Shown piece after piece: positions 11,298-15,526 of a DNA stretch of 15,526 nucleotides (within the stretch, counting starts at the first letter, position 1; each line of letters starts with the position of its first letter). Position numbers and translations under genes: made by a program. The notes below the pieces were generated by a model. It was not told the DNA's origin and did not search any database. It worked only from the letters and a program-made list of their open reading frames with translations. Location of the stretch: contig CAWULT010000112.1 of assembly GCA_963923455.1 (NCBI GenBank), positions 1 through 15,526 of the forward strand, read 5' to 3'. The stretch is from CAWULT01 sp963923455. Its GTDB lineage: Bacteria > Acidobacteriota > Vicinamibacteria > Vicinamibacterales > UBA2999.

Positions 11298-11714
11298 CTA
11301 CCGCGCGCGCAGCAGCAGCACCGGGATCTTCACGTGGTGGCGGACCTTGCTGACCGTGGTACCCCGCACCAGGTCGTTCAGGAAGCGGTGCCCGTGCGTG
11401 GACATCGCGAGCAGATCGGCCTGCCGCTCCTCGGCCAGCCGGATCAGTTCCGTGGCCGGATCGCCCATCGCCAGCTCCGTGGACACCTGCAGCGGCGCCA
11501 GCTGCGAGGCCAGCCGCTCCAGGTACTCGCGGTCGTTCCTGATCTCCTCCGACTCGCGCAGTTTCAGCTGGTCGAAGTGGCGGGCCGCCCATCCGTCGGC
11601 GACGTGCACGAGCAGCACCTCGGCGCCGGTCAGCGTGGCGAGCTGCCGTACGTGCTCGAGGATGGTCCGGTCGGCCGGCGAGTTCTCGATGGCGACGAGG
11701 ATGCGGCGATACAT
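11298..11714 (-). CDS. Universal stress protein (UspA family), single domain
   Basis: A 138-residue alpha/beta protein of the nucleotide-binding Usp type. It opens with MYRRILVAIENSPADRTIL; the conserved VLLVHVAD strand is at 33-40. The C-terminal phosphate loop reads S105-x2-G108-x9-G118-T119, ending at VSKVRHHVKIPVLLL. The canonical loop starts with Gly; here the first Gly is Ser, but the rest is intact, so ATP binding remains plausible. The ATG at 11714 is chosen because the Usp fold begins there; the open frame extends to 11777 inside mntH. It starts 16 bases after the mntH stop and must share its transcript. Some NRAMP transporters, to my knowledge, carry a Usp domain at their C-terminus, so this may be a split form of that pair. 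Its role is probably regulatory or stress-linked. Confidence 0.9.
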   Translation of the reverse strand: MYRRILVAIENSPADRTILEHVRQLATLTGAEVLLVHVADGWAARHFDQLKLRESEEIRNDREYLERLASQLAPLQVSTELAMGDPATELIRLAEERQADLLAMSTHGHRFLNDLVRGTTVSKVRHHVKIPVLLLRAR

Positions 11715-11730
11715 GTGACGCCCCGGCGCG

Positions 11731-13089
11731 CTACCCGGCGATCGTCTGGTACAGCAGCCAGACGTTGAGCGCCGCAATGATAACCGCGACCGCCCACGCG
11801 AGCGCCTGCATCCAGCGCGGCGCGACGAACTCGCCCATCTTGCGCCGGTTGCCCGTGAAGCTGACGAGCGGGAACACCGCGAAGGGCAGCTGCAGGCTCA
11901 GGACCACCTGGCTGAGGATCAGCAGCGCGCCAGTTCCCCTCTCCCCATAGAGGATCACCACGACGACGGCGGGCACGATGGCGACCAGGCGCGTGATCAA
12001 CCGGCGCAGCCACGGCCGCAGGCGGATGTTGACGAAGCCTTCCATGACGATCTGCCCGGCCAGGGTGCCGGTCAGCGTCGCGTTCTGGCCCGAACAGAGC
12101 AGCGCCACGGCGAACAGCACGCTCGCCAGGCCGCTGCCGAGCAGCGGCGTCAGCAGCTGGTAGGCGTCGCCGATGTCGGCCACCGACTCGTGCTCGGTGC
12201 CGTGGAACGCCGCGGCCGACACGATCAGGATGGCCGCGTTGATGAAGAGCGCCGACATCAGCGCGAACGAGGAGTCGAGCGTCGCGAAGCGGATCGCCTC
12301 GAGCTTGCTGGCAGTGGTGTCGAGGTACTTGCGCGTCTGCACGATGGACGAGTGCAGGTAGAGGTTGTGCGGCATCACCGTCGCGCCGAGGATGCCGAGC
12401 GCGATGTAGAGCATCTCCGGGTTGGTCAGCACCTCGGCCCTGGGCACGAACCCCCGGGCCACGGCCGCCGCGTCGGGCTTCGACAGCCAGATCTCCACGG
12501 CGAAACAGCCGGCGATCGACGCAATCAGCACCACCACGAGCGCCTCGACGTAGCGGAAGCCGCGGTGCTGCAGGTACAGCACCACGAGCACGTCGAGCGC
12601 CGTCAGACAGACGCCCCAGATGAGCGGCAGGCCGAACAGCAGGTTGAGCGCGATCGCGGCGCCGATCACCTCGGCGAGGTCGCACGCCGCGATCGCGATC
12701 TCGCACAGCACCCACAAGGCGATCGTGACCGGCCGCGAATAGGCGTCGCGGCACGCCTGCGCCAGGTCCCGCCCGCTGCCGATGCCCAGCCGCACCGCCA
12801 GCGCCTGCAGCAGGATCGCCATCAGGTTCGACAGCAGGATCACGCTGAGCAGCGCGTAGCCGTAGCGCGCGCCGCCGGCCAGGTCGGTGGCCCAGTTCCC
12901 GGGGTCCATGTAGCCGACGGCCACGAGGTACCCGGGACCCGCGAACGCGAGGGCCTTGCGCCAGAAGCCGGCGTCGTGGGGGACGATCACCGACCCGTGC
13001 ACCTCGCGCAGGCTCGGCGCGTCCGGCTGACGGCGCCACCCGCCGGCCGCGGCGCCAGCCGGATCGAATTCTCTGGGCGGCTGTGGCAT
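11731..13089 (-). CDS. mntH: NRAMP-family divalent metal:proton symporter MntH
   Basis: A 452-residue inner-membrane importer of Mn2+ (and Fe2+) driven by protons. The metal-site residues fit the family with constant spacing: D62 and N65 in the helix 1 motif MDPGNWATDL, A236 and M239 in the helix 6 motif GATVMPHNLYLHS. Relative to Deinococcus NRAMP (D56, N59, A230, M233 as I recall) every position is shifted by six. M239 favours manganese over calcium or magnesium. About eleven hydrophobic helices are visible, with a 40-residue cytoplasmic N-terminus. The ATG at 13089 is used; the frame continues to 13209, but that would overlap the receptor gene on the other strand. Transcription starts in the AT-rich region to its right and probably continues into the stress-protein gene. 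Confidence 0.95.
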   Translation of the reverse strand: MPQPPREFDPAGAAAGGWRRQPDAPSLREVHGSVIVPHDAGFWRKALAFAGPGYLVAVGYMDPGNWATDLAGGARYGYALLSVILLSNLMAILLQALAVRLGIGSGRDLAQACRDAYSRPVTIALWVLCEIAIAACDLAEVIGAAIALNLLFGLPLIWGVCLTALDVLVVLYLQHRGFRYVEALVVVLIASIAGCFAVEIWLSKPDAAAVARGFVPRAEVLTNPEMLYIALGILGATVMPHNLYLHSSIVQTRKYLDTTASKLEAIRFATLDSSFALMSALFINAAILIVSAAAFHGTEHESVADIGDAYQLLTPLLGSGLASVLFAVALLCSGQNATLTGTLAGQIVMEGFVNIRLRPWLRRLITRLVAIVPAVVVVILYGERGTGALLILSQVVLSLQLPFAVFPLVSFTGNRRKMGEFVAPRWMQALAWAVAVIIAALNVWLLYQTIAG

Positions 13090-13103
13090 TTCGAGCAGGC
13101 GTA

Positions 13104-13128
13104 TTTTAGGTTTTGAGTATACTAAATT
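13104..13128. promoter_or_regulatory. AT-rich bidirectional promoter/operator between mntH and the TonB receptor
   Basis: In a window of very high GC, 22 of the 30 bases 13101-13130 are A or T. The palindrome AGTATACT (13116-13123) provides a TATACT -10 box on both strands: 13118-13123 for the receptor and the complement of 13116-13121 for mntH. Around it TTTAG (13105-13109) and CTAAA (13122-13126) form an inverted repeat with 12 bases between, and TTAGGTT resembles a DtxR/IdeR half-site. A metal-responsive DtxR/MntR-type repressor could control both genes at once. No -35 is convincing and no such regulator gene is in the window. Confidence 0.5.
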
Positions 13129-13129
13129 C

Positions 13130-15526
13130 GTGTTTTGCCCGTCCAATACCCGCGCGAGGCTCGGCGCCGGGGCGCTCCTCATCCTCCTCGCGGTCGAGGC
13201 GCTGTTCACGGCGCCCTGCTGGGCCCAGACTGCCGGCCTGGTCCAAGGTCAGGTCCGCGACGCGGCAGGGGCACCGCTGCCCGACGTGGACGTACGCCTG
13301 TCGAAGGCCTTGACCGGGCTCGAGCGCACGACACGGACGGCGGACGACGGCACGTTCCGGTTCGCCAACGTGCCGCTCGACGTCTACGAACTGCGCGCCG
13401 AGGCGTCCGGCTTCCAGCCGTACGTGGGGCAGGCAGCGGTCACCTCGAGCGTGCCACTCGTGCTGACGGTGCGCCTCGACCTGGCGGCCGAGGCCACCTC
13501 GGTCACCGTCACGCCCGATGCGCCCGCGGTCGACCTGATCACGGCCGGGTCGCGAGCGCAGGTCAGCATGGCGCGCATCGAGCAGATGCCGGCGCCGGTC
13601 GGCAGCCGCGGTCTCGAGGCGGTGCTCGTCGCCTTCCCGGGCTTCGCGCAGAACGCCAATGGCGCGATCCACCCCCGCGGCGCGCACAACCAGATGACGT
13701 TCGTCGTCGACGGGCTGGTGATCAGCGACCAGCTGACGGGAGCGTTCGCCAACGCGCTCGACGCCGGCATCGTGCAGTCGGCCGAACTCATCACCGGCAA
13801 CGTGCCGGCCGAGTTCGGCAGCAAGGTGTCGGGCGTGGCGGTGATCACCAGCCGCAGCGGCGTCGGCGTCGCCCGCGCGCTGGCCGGCGACGTGACGCTC
13901 TCCGCGGCCGGGGCGCGGACGCTACTCGGGGCCGTGGAAGCCGGCGGCGGCGGTCCGCGCGTGGGGTATTTCGGCTCGGCGACGACAATGCGTACGGATC
14001 GCTTCCTCGACCGCGTGTCGCTCGACAACGCCCACAACGCCGGTCACTTCGCGCGCGGGTTCGTCCGTGTCGACGCCATGCCCTCGGCACGCGACATGGT
14101 GCGGGTTCACGCCATGGGCGGCGCGTCGCGCTACGAGATCGCGAACCTGCCCTCCCAGCAGCGGGCCGGACAGGACCAGCGCCAGGCGCTGCATGACTGG
14201 GCCGCGTGGTCGTCGTGGTTGCGCACGCAGGGATCGGCCGCGACGATCGAGTCGACGGTCGGCGTGCGCCGCACCGGCGCCAGTCTGCTCCCGAGCGCCG
14301 GCGACACCCCGGTCACCGCGTCCCAGCGCCGGACGCTCGCCACGCTCACCGGGTCGCTCCGGTACACGCGCCTGTTCGGCGCCCACTCGCTGCGGACCGG
14401 CGGCGACGTCCAGCGCTTCCCGGTGCGAGAGGCGTTCTCGATGGCCATCACCCACGCCGCCTTCAACGAGCCGGGAACCGCGGGCTTCAACGCGGCGCTG
14501 CTGCCGCACGACCTGACGCGCGGCGGCGAGCCGTTCCAGTTCGCGGACGCGCGCACCGGCCACCAGGCCAGCACGTTCGCGCAGGCCACGCTCCGCTGGG
14601 GGACGGTCACGGCCACGCTCGGGGCCCGCCACGACGTCTACCGCTTCCTGGTGCGCGGGCAGCAGACGCAGCCGCGCGTCGGCGTCGCCTACCAGCTGCC
14701 CGCGAACGCCGGCGTGCTGCGCGCCTCGTACAACCGGAACTACCAGACGCCCCCGAACGAGAACCTGCTGCTGTCGAGCGCACCCCAGGCCGCCGCGCTG
14801 GCACCGGTCTCGGTCCGCGATGCGCTCGGCGGCGCCCACCGCCCGATCCAGCCCGAGCGGCAGCACGTGGTCGAGGCCGGCTATCAGCGCGCGCTCGGCC
14901 GGTTCGCGACGCTCGACGTGGCGGTGTACCGGAAGCACTCCCGCGACCAGCAGGACAACAACAACTTCTTCGACACCGGCATCGTGTTCCCGACGGCGCT
15001 GGCCGAACTCCACGCGCGCGGTGCCGAAGCCAGGCTCACCGTGCCCAGCCACCGGGGGCTCTCGGGGACGTTGAGCGCAACCGTGGCCAAGGCGACGTCG
15101 ACGCCCCCGTTCACCGGCGGCCTCTTCCTCGGCCAGGACGCGGTCGATCTGCTCTCGTCGGGCCCGTTCGCCATCGACCACGACCAGCGCCTGAGCCTTC
15201 ACGGCACGACGCAGTATCAGGTCGACGAGCGGCTCTGGGTCTCCGGCTCGGTCCGCCACGACTCGGGCCTCGTCTCCAATCCGTCGGACCCGGCCGCCGT
15301 GGCGGCCGATCCCGACTTCGCCCCGCTGCTGCCCTACGTGAACCTGACGGCCGCCGTGCCGCGCGTCCGGCCCCGCACCATCCTGGACCTGGCCGCCGGG
15401 TACGACGTCCGCGCCGGGGGCCAGCGGCGATGGAGCGCGCGCGTCCAGGTGACCAACCTCACCAACCGGGTGGCGCTCTACAATTTCCAGTCGGTGTTCG
15501 TCGGCACGCGGCTGGTCGCGCCACGA
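13130..15526 (+). CDS. TonB-dependent outer-membrane receptor with N-terminal carboxypeptidase-regulatory-like domain (3' end cut)
   Basis: The reading frame from GTG 13130 stays open for 799 codons to the edge. Residues 1-33 form a signal peptide (hydrophobic LGAGALLILLAVEALF, cleavage near CWA-QT). Residues about 36-115 are a CarbopepD_reg-like beta domain (GQVRDAAGAPLPDVDVRL, DDGTFRFANVPLDVYEL). The plug covers about 140-250, with MTFVVDGL at 189-196 and ITGNVPAEFGSKVSGVAVITSRSG near 220-245. The remainder is beta-barrel with alternating aromatic residues. The last bases encode VQVTNLTNRVALYNFQSVFV followed by GTRLVAPR, typical of the final strands, so probably only about 10-20 residues are missing. 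It would import a ligand using TonB energy. The substrate is not shown; divergence from mntH suggests a metal complex. Start: no ribosome site, no other ATG/GTG/TTG in frame nearby, and the -10 box lies 6 bases upstream, which suggests a leaderless message. Confidence 0.9.
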   Translation, partial: MFCPSNTRARLGAGALLILLAVEALFTAPCWAQTAGLVQGQVRDAAGAPLPDVDVRLSKALTGLERTTRTADDGTFRFANVPLDVYELRAEASGFQPYVGQAAVTSSVPLVLTVRLDLAAEATSVTVTPDAPAVDLITAGSRAQVSMARIEQMPAPVGSRGLEAVLVAFPGFAQNANGAIHPRGAHNQMTFVVDGLVISDQLTGAFANALDAGIVQSAELITGNVPAEFGSKVSGVAVITSRSGVGVARALAGDVTLSAAGARTLLGAVEAGGGGPRVGYFGSATTMRTDRFLDRVSLDNAHNAGHFARGFVRVDAMPSARDMVRVHAMGGASRYEIANLPSQQRAGQDQRQALHDWAAWSSWLRTQGSAATIESTVGVRRTGASLLPSAGDTPVTASQRRTLATLTGSLRYTRLFGAHSLRTGGDVQRFPVREAFSMAITHAAFNEPGTAGFNAALLPHDLTRGGEPFQFADARTGHQASTFAQATLRWGTVTATLGARHDVYRFLVRGQQTQPRVGVAYQLPANAGVLRASYNRNYQTPPNENLLLSSAPQAAALAPVSVRDALGGAHRPIQPERQHVVEAGYQRALGRFATLDVAVYRKHSRDQQDNNNFFDTGIVFPTALAELHARGAEARLTVPSHRGLSGTLSATVAKATSTPPFTGGLFLGQDAVDLLSSGPFAIDHDQRLSLHGTTQYQVDERLWVSGSVRHDSGLVSNPSDPAAVAADPDFAPLLPYVNLTAAVPRVRPRTILDLAAGYDVRAGGQRRWSARVQVTNLTNRVALYNFQSVFVGTRLVAPR

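Noticed and set aside
12190..13116. Plus-strand open frame of 308 codons opposite mntH
   Set aside because: Shadow of the NRAMP gene; its His/Arg/Asp-rich translation shows no fold, and the opposite frame has all NRAMP motifs.
13090..13209. N-terminal extension of mntH to 13209
   Set aside because: It would read through the promoter region and the signal-peptide codons of the divergent receptor; the ATG at 13089 gives normal NRAMP length.
13135..14196. Alternative plus-strand frame at the receptor start, suggesting a frameshift
   Set aside because: I translated the frame from GTG 13130 codon by codon to 15526 and found no stop, with signal peptide, plug and barrel in one frame; the other frame is Arg-rich nonsense.

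Overview
The window is about 15.5 kb of very GC-rich DNA with dense, short-spaced genes and no rRNA, tRNA, insertion sequence, phage gene or CRISPR array that I can see. The gene content suggests an Acidobacteriota genome, probably of the Vicinamibacteria type. It includes a TonB receptor with an N-terminal carboxypeptidase-regulatory-like domain, an M16-M16 fusion peptidase, a SIMPL-domain protein, a secreted SnoaL-like protein and a lactamase-fold protein with a long N-terminal module. This placement is an inference from gene style, not a phylogeny.

Region 1 (1-3834, all minus strand, transcribed right to left) is a sulfur operon. Its order is an O-phosphoserine-type cysteine synthase (CysM), a JAMM metalloprotease (Mec), a ubiquitin-like sulfur carrier (CysO/MoaD/ThiS type), a MoeB-rhodanese activating enzyme (MoeZ type), an Rrf2/IscR-type regulator and the start of an IscS cysteine desulfurase. 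The first four genes overlap by 4-8 bases. Together they form a protein-thiocarboxylate route to cysteine: MoeZ adenylates and sulfurates the carrier, CysM joins the sulfur to an aminoacrylate, and Mec releases cysteine. The Rrf2 gene and IscS follow after a strong hairpin and a separate promoter. The cysM promoter and the Rrf2-gene promoter each carry a similar IscR type-1-like dyad, sharing an identical 12-mer, which suggests that the Rrf2 protein controls both halves.

Region 2 (3873-8078, minus strand) is a tight three-gene unit: a periplasmic SIMPL-domain protein, an AlkA-type DNA glycosylase and a large exported two-domain M16 metallopeptidase in which only the first domain keeps its zinc site. 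Region 3 (8217-9291, plus strand) holds a secreted SnoaL-like protein and an unrecognised 142-residue protein.

Region 4 (9385-11175, minus strand) is an exported fusion protein whose C-terminal metallo-beta-lactamase-like domain has lost nearly all metal ligands. Its start site sits beside a hairpin that could hide the ribosome binding site. Region 5 (11298-15526) has an NRAMP manganese/iron transporter (MntH) followed by a universal stress protein on the minus strand. A large TonB-dependent receptor faces them across an AT-rich promoter and runs off the right edge. The receptor and MntH could carry a metal across the outer and inner membranes respectively, but the receptor's substrate is not shown by the sequence.
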